Below are positions 34,264 through 43,732 of a DNA stretch of 64,000 nt, one piece after another. The stretch spans positions 682,001 to 746,000 of the forward strand of contig NZ_JACKXE010000001.1 of NCBI RefSeq assembly GCF_014212315.1. Reading direction: 5' to 3'. The notes under the pieces were generated by a model, which saw nothing but the letters and a program-made list of their open reading frames with translations, was not told the origin of the DNA and did no database searches. Both the position numbers and the translations under genes were made by a program. Source of the stretch: Nocardioides luti (GTDB lineage: Bacteria; Actinomycetota; Actinomycetes; Propionibacteriales; Nocardioidaceae). How positions within the stretch are numbered: position 1 is the first letter of the stretch; every line of letters begins with the position of its first letter.

Positions 34264-36644
34264 GCCGGCGCAGCGGGCTGCTGCCGACCGCGGTCCTCGG
34301 CGCGACCGCCGCGGCCACGACCTGGATCGCCATGTGGTCCTGGCGCGGCTTCACCCAGATGCCCGGGCGCTTCCTCGGCCCGCTGTTCGTCCTCGCCGTC
34401 CTGGTCGCCGGCGTCGGCGCGCTCGCCCGCTGGTGGCGGGTCCCGGTGGCCGGGGTCGTCGGGCTCCAGGTCCTGGTCTCGGGGCTGGTGGCCAGCACCC
34501 TGCTCAGCGGCTCGCCGATCCCGGTCGGCCCGGCCTGGGCCACCCTCGTCGAGAACTTCTCCGCGGCGACCGAGAGCGCCAACAAGTACGCCCCGCCGGT
34601 CCCGGCCCACGCGCCCGGCGTCCACCCCCTGCTGATCGTGGGCGGTCTCGCCTGCCTGCTGCTCGTCGACCTGCTGGCGTGCACGCTGCGCCGGGTCTCG
34701 CTCGCGGGGCTGCCGCTCCTCACGGTCTACTCGCTGCCGGTGAGCATGCTCGGCGGCGGGGTCACGTGGTGGGTCTTCGCGCTCACCGCGGCCGGCTTCA
34801 TGGCGCTGCTGTTCCTCCAGGAGAGCGAGCAGGTCGCCCGCTGGGGGCGCCCGCTGGGCGAGGACCCCGCGGTCGCCGACCCCGCCGGCTTCGGCGTCAG
34901 CGCCGGAGCGGTGCGGGCCAGCGCGGGCACCATCGGCGGCGTCGCGACGGCCCTGGCGATCGTCGTCCCGCTGGCGATCCCGACGTTCGGCGTGCACCTC
35001 TTCGACTTCGGGCGCGGCCCCGGGGGCGACGGCGAGATCAAGATCGTCAACCCGATCACCGACCTCAAGCGCGACCTGGTCCGCGGCGAGAACGTCGACC
35101 TGCTGCGGGTGACGACGAACGACCCGCACCCGGCCTACCTGCGCATCTCGGTGCTGAACCGCTTCTCCGAGAACGAGTGGAGCTCCGGCGACCGCGACGT
35201 CCCCACCAACAACCTCGCCGACGGGGAGCTGCCGCCGCTGGTCGGGGTCGCGACGACGGTCGGGCGGACGTCGTACGACTACGACATCACCGCGACCGAC
35301 GCCTTCCAGTCCACCTGGCTGCCCACGCAGGCACCCGTGACGCGCGTGGTCGCCGCCGGCGACTGGCGCTACGACGCCTCGACGCGCGACTTCCTCGCCA
35401 GCTCCGACGGCCTCGACACCGCGGGCCTGAGCTGGTCGATGACCGGGGTGCAGCTCGACCTCGACGCGGCCTCGCTGGCCAAGGCGACCTCGTCGTCCGG
35501 GCTGGTGAGCAACGACTACACCGACCTGCCTCCCGGCATCCCGAGCGTCGTGCGGACCTACGCCAACGAGGTGACCCGCGAGGCGCCCAGCCGCTTCGAG
35601 AAGGCCGTGGCGCTGCAGCGCTGGTTCCGCGAGACCGGCGGCTTCGAGTACAGCCTGGACGTCGACCCCGGGACCGGCACCGACGACCTGGTGGAGTTCC
35701 TCACCGAGGGCAGCGGCCGCAAGGGCTACTGCGAGCAGTTCGCCTCGGCGTTCGCCGTGATGGCCCGGATGCTCGGCATCCCCGCACGGGTGGCCGTCGG
35801 GTTCCTGCAGCCGACCTCGGCCGGCCCGAACACCTGGGTCTACCGCTCGCACGACCTGCACGCGTGGCCCGAGCTGTTCTTCCCCGGCTCCGGCTGGGTC
35901 CGCTTCGAGCCCACCCCGGCCGGCCGCGGCACCGACGCCCCCGGCTACACCCGTCAGAACGTGCCTGCCCCCGACCCCACCGGCGGTCCGGGCAACGTGC
36001 GTCCCAGCGACGAGCTCCCGAGCCGCGGCGACAGCAGCAGCGCCGCCGCCGTGCCGACCCCGGAGGCGGCCACCCCGAGCGACACCGGGTCGGGCTTCCC
36101 GCTCGTGCCGGTCCTCGGCTCGCTGGCCGGCGTGGCCGTCGTGCTCGGCCTGCTCCTGCTCCCCCGCGGCCTGCGTCGTCGGCGCCGGGACCGCCGGCTG
36201 GTCGGCGGCGCGGAGGCGGCCTGGGCCGAGCTCCGGGCCACCGCGCTCGACCTCGGCATCCCGTGGCCGGAGTCCCGCTCCCCGCGCGCGACCCGTGACC
36301 ACCTGGTGGCCTACTTCGGCACCCCGGTCGACGAGAACACCCCGGAGCGGCCCGCGCACGGACCCGACGTCAACCCCGAGGGCGTGCGCGCCCTCGACCG
36401 GATCGTGCTGGAGCTCGAGCGGTTGCGCTACGCGCGCGCCACCGACCACGTCCCGCACGTGCGGGCCGAGGCGCAGACCTGCCTCGAGGCGATGGCGGGC
36501 GGCGCCACCCGCTCGGCCCGGCGCCGGGCGGAGTGGTGGCCGCGCTCGGTCGTCTCCCGCGCCGAGCTCAGCACCCTCCCCCGCCGCGGCGGCTCCCGGC
36601 CGACCCAGGCGACGTACGGCGGGGTCGTCGACCACGTCGGGTGA
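34260..36644 (+). CDS. TgpA-type membrane transglutaminase
   Basis: 794-aa protein with six or so N-terminal helices (to about 245), a large exported region, a transglutaminase core with Cys491 (GRKGYCEQFASAF), His534 (SHDLHAWPELF) and an Asp shortly after, then a disordered Ser/Pro stretch, one more helix (about 615-640) and a cytoplasmic DUF4129-like tail with many Arg. The Cys-His pair indicates cysteine protease or amidase type chemistry on peptides or the wall; the substrate is not known. ATG 34260 overlaps the DUF58 stop as ATGA. Third gene of the moxR operon. Confidence 0.93.
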   Translation: MSRRSGLLPTAVLGATAAATTWIAMWSWRGFTQMPGRFLGPLFVLAVLVAGVGALARWWRVPVAGVVGLQVLVSGLVASTLLSGSPIPVGPAWATLVENFSAATESANKYAPPVPAHAPGVHPLLIVGGLACLLLVDLLACTLRRVSLAGLPLLTVYSLPVSMLGGGVTWWVFALTAAGFMALLFLQESEQVARWGRPLGEDPAVADPAGFGVSAGAVRASAGTIGGVATALAIVVPLAIPTFGVHLFDFGRGPGGDGEIKIVNPITDLKRDLVRGENVDLLRVTTNDPHPAYLRISVLNRFSENEWSSGDRDVPTNNLADGELPPLVGVATTVGRTSYDYDITATDAFQSTWLPTQAPVTRVVAAGDWRYDASTRDFLASSDGLDTAGLSWSMTGVQLDLDAASLAKATSSSGLVSNDYTDLPPGIPSVVRTYANEVTREAPSRFEKAVALQRWFRETGGFEYSLDVDPGTGTDDLVEFLTEGSGRKGYCEQFASAFAVMARMLGIPARVAVGFLQPTSAGPNTWVYRSHDLHAWPELFFPGSGWVRFEPTPAGRGTDAPGYTRQNVPAPDPTGGPGNVRPSDELPSRGDSSSAAAVPTPEAATPSDTGSGFPLVPVLGSLAGVAVVLGLLLLPRGLRRRRRDRRLVGGAEAAWAELRATALDLGIPWPESRSPRATRDHLVAYFGTPVDENTPERPAHGPDVNPEGVRALDRIVLELERLRYARATDHVPHVRAEAQTCLEAMAGGATRSARRRAEWWPRSVVSRAELSTLPRRGGSRPTQATYGGVVDHVG

Positions 36645-36699
36645 GCGACGGGCTGCTGGTCGCCGGGGCGCTGGCGCAGGTGACCGAGGCGCGGGCGCA

Positions 36700-36747
36700 G
36701 GACGTCATACAGACGGAGCGAGTGGGTGCTCGCTCCGCATGACGTCC
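36700..36747. terminator. Nested hairpin between convergent genes
   Basis: Inner arms GGAGCGAG (36715-36722) / CTCGCTCC (36729-36736) sit inside outer arms GGACGTCAT (36700-36708) / ATGACGTCC (36739-36747). It lies between the transglutaminase stop (36644) and the DUF3040 stop (36767), so it may terminate in both directions, though no T-run follows. Confidence 0.65.
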
Positions 36748-36766
36748 CGGGCCGGGGCCGGGTGGG

Positions 36767-37213
36767 TCAGTAGCCGCCGCCGTCGTCGCGACGACGGCGC
36801 CAGCGGTCCTCCATGCGGTCCATGAAGGACGACGAGGAGGGGGTACGGCGGGGGCGGCGGATCTTGCTGCCCGAGCGGCCGCCGTCGATGACGGTGAAGC
36901 CGTGCGCCGGGTGTCCGGCGGTGCGGGGGTCGGCGGCCGCGGCCTGCTGGCCCCGCAGCGAGGTGACCGCGATCGTGGCCGAGGCCAGCATGATCACGAA
37001 CCCGACGATGCCGACGATCCAGAGCTCGGTGATGGCTCCGGTCATCAGGACGGTGACGCCGACCGCGAAGGCGGCGCCCGCGGCGATCGCCCGGCGACGG
37101 GCCGAGCGGCGCAGCGACGTGCCGCGCAGGGTGGAGGCGAGCTTGGGGTCCTCCTCGACGAGGGCGCGCTCCATCTGCTCGAGCAGTCGGAGCTCCTCTT
37201 CGGAGAGCGGCAC
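36767..37213 (-). CDS. DUF3040 membrane protein
   Basis: 148-aa protein with the DUF3040 N-terminus MPLSEEELRLLEQMERALVE, then PKLASTLRG, two transmembrane helices (about 40-60 and 66-86) and a basic, disordered C-terminal tail ending RWRRRRDDGGGY. Widespread in actinobacteria near the dcw or moxR region; function unknown. GTG 37213 has GGAGG 6 bases upstream. A TAGACT at 37273-37278 is a plausible -10, giving a leader of about 50 bases with a GGTCAC/GTGACC hairpin. Confidence 0.9.
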   Translation of the reverse strand: MPLSEEELRLLEQMERALVEEDPKLASTLRGTSLRRSARRRAIAAGAAFAVGVTVLMTGAITELWIVGIVGFVIMLASATIAVTSLRGQQAAAADPRTAGHPAHGFTVIDGGRSGSKIRRPRRTPSSSSFMDRMEDRWRRRRDDGGGY

Positions 37214-37272
37214 CGTTCCTCCACGGGGTTGGTCAGAGGGTCACAGGGGTGACCGGGTCTGGCGTGTCCTCA

Positions 37273-37278
37273 AGTCTA
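37273..37278 (-). promoter_or_regulatory. Probable -10 of DUF3040 gene
   Basis: TAGACT on the minus strand within the 140-base gap after dinB. The first transcribed bases would lie near 37266, some 50 bases before the GTG. Confidence 0.4.
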
Positions 37279-37353
37279 GGCAGCGGCTGGTGATCTCGGT
37301 AGGCGGGTTCGGGATTTTCGTGAGGAACTCTTGAGGCGGGACCGCCCGACCGG

Positions 37354-38553
37354 TCAGGAGAGCAGGCTGGCCGGGTGCACCGCGGCCGCCCCGAACCGCC
37401 GGGTCGCGCGGTCGACCGCCCGGTCGGCGTCGGACCAGCCGCGCTCGCGCTCCCCCAGCACCAGCTGCCGCTGCACGGTCTCGCGGGGCACCAGCCCCTC
37501 CACCCGGACCCCCACCAGCCGGATCCGGGCCCGCTGCAGGCCGAGGGCGTCGTAGAGCCGGGTCGCGGTGGCGTAGACCTCCTGGGTCACGTCGGTCGCC
37601 TCGGCCAGGGTGCGCGAGCGGGTGATCGTGGTGAAGTCGGCGAAGCGCACGGTGATCGCCACGGTCCGGCCGGCGACGCCGGCGACGCGCATCCGGGTGG
37701 TGACCTTGGCGGTCAGCCGCAGCAGCTCGCGCACGATCACCTCCCGGTCGTCGGCGTCGCGGCCGAAGGTCTCCTGGGCCCCCATCGACTTGTCGGGGTC
37801 GCCGCCCCCGAAGGCCGCGACGTTGCGCGGGGTGATCGCCCGGCGGTCGCTGCCCCAGGCCAGCTCGTGGAGGTGCTTGCCCAGGCTGTCGCCGACGGCG
37901 CGCTGGAGGGTCCGCAGCGGGGTGTGGGCGACGTCGCCGACCGTGACCAGCCCGAGCCGGTGCAGCATCGCGCGGGTCTTCTCGCCGACGCCGTACAGCT
38001 CCCCCACGTCGAGCGGGTGCAGGAAGGAGGTGATCTCCTCGGGCGGCACGACCACCACCCCGTCGGGCTTGGCCCGCCTGCTGGCGAGCTTGGCGACCGA
38101 GACCGAGGCGGCCACGCCGACCGAGCAGGTGATGCCCTGCTCGTCGTGGATGGTCGCGCGCAGCTGCTCCGCGATCGCGACCGGCGAGCCGAGCCGGCGC
38201 ACCGAGCCGCGGACGTCGAGGAAGGCCTCGTCGAGCGAGAGCACCTCGACCAGCGGGGTGACCCGGCGGAAGTTCTCCATCACCGAGGCCGACACCTGGC
38301 CGAACAGCTCGTAGTCGGGCGGCACCACCACCGCCTGGGGGCACAGCCGCCGGGCCCGGGTGTGCGGCATGGCCGAGCGGACGCCGTACCGGCGGGCGAG
38401 GTAGTTGGCCGACAGCACCACCCCGCGGTAGCCGCCGCCGACGATGACGGGGACGTCCTGCAGGTCGGGCCGGTCGCGGGTGGCCACCGAGGCGTAGAAG
38501 GCGTCCATGTCGACGTGCAGGATCGGCGTCGAGGTGGACAGGTCGGCCCTCAT
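37354..38553 (-). CDS. dinB: DNA polymerase IV (Y-family)
   Basis: 399-aa translesion polymerase. Catalytic acidic residues lie in HVDMDAFYASV (about 13-23) and SLDEAFLDVRG (about 106-116); the HhH thumb KTRAMLHRLGLVTVGDVA and little-finger domain follow. The extreme C-terminus lacks an obvious beta-clamp motif. It is the last gene of an SOS-type operon (44113 to 37354) and starts 18 bases after the methyltransferase stop. This is a full-length catalytic Pol IV, not the inactive ImuB type: the acidic motifs are intact. Confidence 0.95.
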   Translation of the reverse strand: MRADLSTSTPILHVDMDAFYASVATRDRPDLQDVPVIVGGGYRGVVLSANYLARRYGVRSAMPHTRARRLCPQAVVVPPDYELFGQVSASVMENFRRVTPLVEVLSLDEAFLDVRGSVRRLGSPVAIAEQLRATIHDEQGITCSVGVAASVSVAKLASRRAKPDGVVVVPPEEITSFLHPLDVGELYGVGEKTRAMLHRLGLVTVGDVAHTPLRTLQRAVGDSLGKHLHELAWGSDRRAITPRNVAAFGGGDPDKSMGAQETFGRDADDREVIVRELLRLTAKVTTRMRVAGVAGRTVAITVRFADFTTITRSRTLAEATDVTQEVYATATRLYDALGLQRARIRLVGVRVEGLVPRETVQRQLVLGERERGWSDADRAVDRATRRFGAAAVHPASLLS

Positions 38554-38571
38554 GCCGACCCCGGCGGGCTG

Positions 38572-39315
38572 CTAGCCGGCGAGCACGTGCAGCTGGGTCG
38601 CGAGGGGGAGGTACTCGGGGCGGGTCGAGACGGCGTGCTCGAGCTCGACGAGGGCCGCGGTCGCGCCGGCCTCGAGGTCGAGCAGGGAGCTGGGCACCAG
38701 GTCGGCGAAGACGCGTACGCCGTGGACGGCGGTCGCCTCGAGGCCGGCGGCGGCCAGCAGGTCGGTGAGCTCGTCGCGGGTGAAGCGGCGGCCGGAGCGG
38801 CCGGAGCGCCCGGACGGGGCGGTGTCGTCGAGCAGCGCGAGGGCCTGGGCGAAGTGGCCGGCCATCGCCCGGGCGACGACGGCCGCGTGCCGCTGGGCGA
38901 CCAGGAGGCTGAGCGCCCCGCCGGGGCGCAGCACCTCGCGGATCCGGGCCAGCGCGGCGGCCGGGTCGTCGACGACCTCGAGGACGCCGTGGCAGAGCAC
39001 CACGTCGGCGCGGCCGGCGCCGACGACGTCGAGCAGGTCGCCGAGGTCGCCCTGCTGCCCGGCGACCTCCACCCCGCGCTCGCGGGCGCGGCGGGCGAGG
39101 GCGGCCAGGGCGTCGGGGCTGGGGTCGACGACGGTGACCCGGTGGCCGAGCTCGGCCACGCGCACGGCGAAGCCGCCCGTGCCGCCGCCGATGTCGAGGA
39201 CGTCGAGGGCCCCGGCGCCGGCGTCCAGGACCGGGCGCAGGGCCTCCCACACCACGGCCGTGCGGGCGGTGCCCCGGCGCTCGCTGGGCCGCTCGGGCCG
39301 CTCACTCGCAGACAT
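38572..39315 (-). CDS. Class I SAM-dependent methyltransferase
   Basis: 247-aa Rossmann-fold methyltransferase. SAM-binding motif I VLDIGGGTGGFAVRVAELG (about 38-56), motif II VTVVDPSPDAL with the acidic ribose-binding Asp, and ADVVLCHGVLEVVDDPAAAL. It resembles actinobacterial SmtA-like enzymes; no substrate can be named. Lies between dnaE2 and dinB in the operon (31 bases after dnaE2, 18 before dinB), so it is expressed with the translesion polymerases. Confidence 0.9.
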   Translation of the reverse strand: MSASERPERPSERRGTARTAVVWEALRPVLDAGAGALDVLDIGGGTGGFAVRVAELGHRVTVVDPSPDALAALARRARERGVEVAGQQGDLGDLLDVVGAGRADVVLCHGVLEVVDDPAAALARIREVLRPGGALSLLVAQRHAAVVARAMAGHFAQALALLDDTAPSGRSGRSGRRFTRDELTDLLAAAGLEATAVHGVRVFADLVPSSLLDLEAGATAALVELEHAVSTRPEYLPLATQLHVLAG

Positions 39316-39346
39316 GCCGCCCACCCTAGTGGGACCGGGGGCCGGG

Positions 39347-42300
39347 TCATCCCGGGCTCCCGGGGCTGCGGTGCCACAGCTTGCGGGCGACGTCGCGGGC
39401 GTCGTCGCCGGCCGGCTTGATGTCGGCGTACGGGGACATCTTGAAGCCGCTCGAGTGCACCAGCACCCGGCGCTGGCCCATCCCGCCCGCCGTCGGCGCC
39501 TGCGCCGCGACCGGCCGTGGCGAGCGGCTCTCCGCCGCCCCCGCCACCGCGCCCTCGGTGCCGACGCCGCCGAAGCCCTCGGGCACGACCGCCATCGCCG
39601 CACGGACCGCCTCGAGGCCGGCCTCCGCGCTCGGCGCGTCGCGCCACAGGGCGAACAGCGCGGGCAGCTCCCAGCAGCCGGTCGCCCGCAGCGAGACGCC
39701 ACGTCGGCCGGTGCGGCGCAGCTCGCCCCGCACGACCAGCAGCCAGGAGTGGAAGACGGTGGCGGCGTACGGGCCCTGGGCGTCCTCGAAGAACGTCGCG
39801 TCGACCGGCCCGGTCGCGTCGTCCAGGGTCAGGAAGATGACCCGGCGACCCGAGCGGATCGGCGGGGTCTGGGTGGCGACCTTGACGCCGGCCACGAGCA
39901 GCTCGGCCTTGCTGCGCCGGGCGAGCAGGTCCTTGCTGCGGGTGATCCCGAGCTCGTCGAGGAAGCGGGCGTAGGTGTCGACGACGTGGCGGCTGACGTC
40001 GAGCCCGAGGATCTCCAGCTCGGCGCGCATCCGCTCCTCGGCGTCCATCTCGGGCAGCCCGCTCACCTCGCCCTCCCCCGGCGCGTCCCCGAGGTCGAGG
40101 GCGAGCTGGACCGACTCGACCGGTCGCGGGGCGAGGCTCGCCCGGGACTGGGCCGCGGCCTTCGCCCAGACGCCCTGGTCGGCGAGCGGGTGCCGCTCCA
40201 GGGCGGCGGAGCCCTCCCGGGCCCCGGGGTCGGTGCTGTTGCGGGCGCCGGCCTCGGCGGCCCGGGCCGCCGCCACCGACGGGACCCGGCGGGCCGCCAG
40301 CCCCCGGCCCCGCCCCGCGCGCTCCAGCGCGCGGGAGTGCCGGTCGAGCTCGGCGACCTGGAGCAGCAGGTCGCGCCGGGTGACCCGGCCGCGCGGGCGG
40401 ACCCCACCCTGGGGCACGTGACCGGGCTCCGCGGCACCGTCGGCGCCCGCGCGGCGGTCGCCGCGCAGGTCGCCGGGGATCGCGTAGACGGCGTCGAACC
40501 CGCCGGCGAGCACCAGTCGCTCCACGATCGGCCGGGAGATCCGCGCGCGGTGCCAGAAGTCGGTGAGCGAGTGGTAGGGCCGGGCCGCGACGACCCGCGC
40601 CACCTCGCCCTCGTTGATGCCCTTGACCTCCGCGAGCGCGAGCCGGAGGCCGTAGCGGTCGTCGACCCGCTCGACGCGGTAGTGCTGCTCGCTGGCGTTG
40701 ACGTCGAGCCCGAGGACCGCGATGTCGAGCTGCCGGGCCTCCTCGAGGATCAGGCGCTTGGGGTACATCCCCGGGTCGTGGGTGAGCAGCCCGGCCAGGA
40801 AGTGCGCCGGCCAGTGCGCCTTGAGCCAGGCGGACTGGAAGGTCGGCAGCGCGAACGCGGCGGCGTGGGCCTTGCAGAAGCCGAAGGAGGCGAACGCCTC
40901 GAGGACCTTCCACAGCTCCTCGACGACCCGGAGCGGGTAGCCGTGGCCGAGCGCCCGCGGGAAGAACCAGGCCTTCGTGGCGGCCATCCCCTCGACGTCG
41001 CCGAGCGAGCGGCGCTTCTCGTCGGCCTGGGCGTAGGTGATCCGGGTGAAGCGGGCGATGATCTCGATGACCTGCTCGTGGAAGACCACCACGCCCTGGG
41101 TCGAGCCGAGGATCGGGCGCAGGTCGGGGTGGAGGTACGTCGGGGCGCGCCAGCCCTGCTTGGCCTCGAGGTAAGGGGTGATCATGTCGCTCTTGACCGG
41201 GCCGGGCCGGAACAGCGAGATGTCGGTGATGATGTCCTCGAAGCTCTCGATGCCGGACTTGCCGACCAGCTCGCGCTGCCCCGGGGACTCGATCTGGAAG
41301 ACCCCGAGGGTCTTGGCCGACGAGATCATGGCGTAGGTCGCCGGGTCGTCGAAGGGCACCTGCTCCTGGTCGTCGAGGTCGATCTCCACCTCGTCGACCC
41401 GCCGGATCTCCCCCAGCGCGTGGGCCATCGACGACTGCATCCGGATGCCGAGCACGTCGAGCTTGAGCAGGCCGAGGTCCTCGACGTCGTCCTTGTCGAA
41501 CTGGCTCATCGGGAAGCCGGCGTACGACGCCTCGACGGGCGTCCGGTCGAGCAGGGTCGCGTCGGAGAGCAGCACGCCGCACGGGTGCACGGCGATGTGG
41601 CGGGGCAGCCCGTCGAGCCGCTCCACCAGCCCGAACATCAGGTCGAGCCGCTCCTCGCCCAGGCCGCTGGCCCGCAGCTCGGGCAGCTCGCGCAGGGCGT
41701 TGCGGGCGTCGCGGGCCCGGATGTGCGGGAAGGCCTTGGCGATCGCGTCGATCTCGCCGGGGGGCATCCCGAGCGCGGCCCCGACGTCGCGCACGGCGTG
41801 GCGCACGCGGTAGGTGTCCATCATCGAGACCGTCACGCACCGCTCGCCGGAGTAGCGGTCGAGGATCCGCTCGTAGACCTCGAGGCGACGGGCCGACTCC
41901 ACGTCGACGTCGATGTCGGGCAGCGCCTGGCGCAGCGGCGAGAGGAAGCGCTCCATCAGCAGGTGGTGACGGATCGGGTCGACCCCGGAGACGCCGAGCA
42001 GGTAGTTGACCAGGCTGCCGGCTCCCGAGCCGCGGGCCGCGCACCGGACCCCCATCTCGCGGATCAGGTCGGTGACGTCGCCGACGGTGAGGAAGTAGGA
42101 GGCGTAGCCCAGGTCGCGGATCAGCTCGAGCTCGTCGTCGAGACGCTTCCAGATGACCTGCCGGGGCGCCGAGCCGAAGCGGTCGCCGACCGCGCCCTCG
42201 CAGCGGGCGCGGAGCAGGCCGTCCGCAGGGGTGGCCCCGGGCGTGAGCCGGGGCGCGCGGTCGCGGCTGGCCAGCTCGAACTCCGGGAAGTGCACCTCGC

Positions 42301-43282
42301 CCAGCCCGAGGTCGGCGCGCGGGTCGAGCGCGCACCGGTCGGCGACCGCGCGGGTGCGGGCCAGCAGCTCCCGGGCGGCCCGGACCGGGTCGCCGGCGAG
42401 CCCGGAGGCGCGGCAGATGTCCTCGGCGACCTCGGCCATCTGCTTGCCGGACTTGAGGAAGCCCTCGGCGTTGCCCCGGTCGAGGTGGCGCCGGTCGAGG
42501 GCGACCAGCCGGCGGGCGGCGTCGAGCACGTCGACGGTGGGGGCGTCGCGCCGGTCGGCGTAGCGCACCGCGTTGGTCAGCACGGTGCCGAGCCCGGCCT
42601 GCCGGGCGACGCCGGCCATCCGGGCGGCGTGCGGGGTGGTGCCGGGGCCCCAGGCGCCGCCGTCGACGGAGCGACCCCCGGGCAGCCGGTGGGAGACCAG
42701 CTCGACGACCAGCTGGGAGCGCGGGACCAGCGCGAGCCACGGGGCGAGCGCGGCGTGGGCCAGGTCGTCGCGCCGCCGGGTCGCGGCCGCCCCCAGCTCG
42801 GAGCCCGGGCCGAGCAGGACCAGGAGGTCGCCGTCGGCGAGCGGCCCGGCCAGGTGCCGGGCGAGCAGGTCGAGGTCGAGCACCGGGCTCCCGCGCTCCC
42901 CGGCCAGGTGGGTCGCGGAGACCAGGCGGCACAGGGCCGCCCAGCCCGCCCGGCCGCCGCCGGCCAGGAAGGTCACCCGCGGGAGCCGCTCGTCGCGGAA
43001 CGCCCCGCCCCGCACGGGCGTCCGGGCCCGGACCGGCGCCGGGCCGGACGGCGCCGCCCCGACCGGGCGGTGGGCCAGGTCGACGCCGAGGACCGGCCGG
43101 ATGCCGGCACCCAGGCAGGCCTTGGCGAACTTGACCGCGCCGTAGGTGCCGTCGCGGTCGGTGAGCGCCAGGGTGTCCATCTCCTGCTCGGCGGCGCGCT
43201 CGACCAGCGTGTGCGGGTGCGAGGCGCCGTACTGCAGGGAGTAGCCGGAGGCCACGTGGAGGTGGGGGTAGGGGTCGGGCAC
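39347..43282 (-). CDS. dnaE2: Error-prone DNA polymerase DnaE2
   Basis: 1,311-aa C-family polymerase of the DnaE2/ImuC type. The PHP domain begins HLHVASGYSLQYGASHPH, differing from the HxHxEYSxLDG of DnaE1; catalytic aspartates in ALPDIDVDVES (about 450), FCKAHAAAFALPTFQSAWLK, and an OB fold near the end. GTG 43282 (VPDPYPHLHV) is 10 bases after the HEPN gene. It is longer than typical DnaE2 (about 1,050-1,150) owing to Ala/Arg/Gly-rich insertions near residues 290-330 and 960-1060. In mycobacteria DnaE2 works with ImuA' and ImuB; neither is visible here. Confidence 0.95.
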   Translation of the reverse strand: MPDPYPHLHVASGYSLQYGASHPHTLVERAAEQEMDTLALTDRDGTYGAVKFAKACLGAGIRPVLGVDLAHRPVGAAPSGPAPVRARTPVRGGAFRDERLPRVTFLAGGGRAGWAALCRLVSATHLAGERGSPVLDLDLLARHLAGPLADGDLLVLLGPGSELGAAATRRRDDLAHAALAPWLALVPRSQLVVELVSHRLPGGRSVDGGAWGPGTTPHAARMAGVARQAGLGTVLTNAVRYADRRDAPTVDVLDAARRLVALDRRHLDRGNAEGFLKSGKQMAEVAEDICRASGLAGDPVRAARELLARTRAVADRCALDPRADLGLGEVHFPEFELASRDRAPRLTPGATPADGLLRARCEGAVGDRFGSAPRQVIWKRLDDELELIRDLGYASYFLTVGDVTDLIREMGVRCAARGSGAGSLVNYLLGVSGVDPIRHHLLMERFLSPLRQALPDIDVDVESARRLEVYERILDRYSGERCVTVSMMDTYRVRHAVRDVGAALGMPPGEIDAIAKAFPHIRARDARNALRELPELRASGLGEERLDLMFGLVERLDGLPRHIAVHPCGVLLSDATLLDRTPVEASYAGFPMSQFDKDDVEDLGLLKLDVLGIRMQSSMAHALGEIRRVDEVEIDLDDQEQVPFDDPATYAMISSAKTLGVFQIESPGQRELVGKSGIESFEDIITDISLFRPGPVKSDMITPYLEAKQGWRAPTYLHPDLRPILGSTQGVVVFHEQVIEIIARFTRITYAQADEKRRSLGDVEGMAATKAWFFPRALGHGYPLRVVEELWKVLEAFASFGFCKAHAAAFALPTFQSAWLKAHWPAHFLAGLLTHDPGMYPKRLILEEARQLDIAVLGLDVNASEQHYRVERVDDRYGLRLALAEVKGINEGEVARVVAARPYHSLTDFWHRARISRPIVERLVLAGGFDAVYAIPGDLRGDRRAGADGAAEPGHVPQGGVRPRGRVTRRDLLLQVAELDRHSRALERAGRGRGLAARRVPSVAAARAAEAGARNSTDPGAREGSAALERHPLADQGVWAKAAAQSRASLAPRPVESVQLALDLGDAPGEGEVSGLPEMDAEERMRAELEILGLDVSRHVVDTYARFLDELGITRSKDLLARRSKAELLVAGVKVATQTPPIRSGRRVIFLTLDDATGPVDATFFEDAQGPYAATVFHSWLLVVRGELRRTGRRGVSLRATGCWELPALFALWRDAPSAEAGLEAVRAAMAVVPEGFGGVGTEGAVAGAAESRSPRPVAAQAPTAGGMGQRRVLVHSSGFKMSPYADIKPAGDDARDVARKLWHRSPGSPG

Positions 43283-43292
43283 GGTGACCTCG

Positions 43293-43724
43293 CTAGCCCA
43301 CCGCGCGGGCGCGAGCGGGCGTCGAGACGTGCGGGACCAGGCCGAGCGACTGCTCGACCACGGCGAGGAAGCGGTCGGCGTCGCGGACCAGGTCGTCGGC
43401 CTCGCGCTCGGTGACCGCCCGGGTCGAGCCGGCCTCGGCGGCGGCCCGCTTGGCGGCCCCGGCCGCGAAGAAGCGCGCCCACTCGGCGAGCTCGGGGGCC
43501 ACCTCGGCGAGCAGCACCCAGGCGTTCTTCTGGGGGCGGCGGCGGGCCGGGGCGGGGTGCGCCCGGGCGGCGAGCAGCGCGGCCGCGGACCGCAGGGCGG
43601 CCACGTGGGCGCAGGCGTAGCGGGTCGGGACCTCGTCGGCCGCGATCGCCTCGCTGAGCGACTCGGCGGCCCGGACGAGGTAGGAGTGGGTGGTGGCGGG
43701 CAGGGCGTAGGGGTTGACGTCCAC
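43293..43724 (-). CDS. SAV_6107-type HEPN domain protein
   Basis: 143-aa all-helical protein of the SAV_6107 HEPN type. It contains R35-Y-A-C-A-H40, an Rx4H motif like that of HEPN ribonucleases, in PTRYACAHVAALRSAAALLA. Whether it cuts RNA is unknown. GTG 43724 lies 8 bases after the DUF6504 stop and the stop 10 bases before dnaE2, so it belongs to the SOS operon. Association with dnaE2 is common in actinobacteria in my recollection; a role in stress-related RNA or DNA handling is inference. Confidence 0.88.
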   Translation of the reverse strand: MDVNPYALPATTHSYLVRAAESLSEAIAADEVPTRYACAHVAALRSAAALLAARAHPAPARRRPQKNAWVLLAEVAPELAEWARFFAAGAAKRAAAEAGSTRAVTEREADDLVRDADRFLAVVEQSLGLVPHVSTPARARAVG

Positions 43725-43732
43725 GGCGCGCC

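Noticed and set aside
36640..36742. Short plus-strand ORF at the end of the transglutaminase gene
   Set aside because: It overlaps the terminator hairpin and has no ribosome site or family match.
38765..43414. Very long open frames antisense to dnaE2 (and similar ones antisense to dnaE1, DUF3352 and the transglutaminase)
   Set aside because: They lie opposite genes with clear catalytic motifs, have Arg/Ala/Gly/Pro-dominated composition, and are the expected result of GC-rich codon bias.
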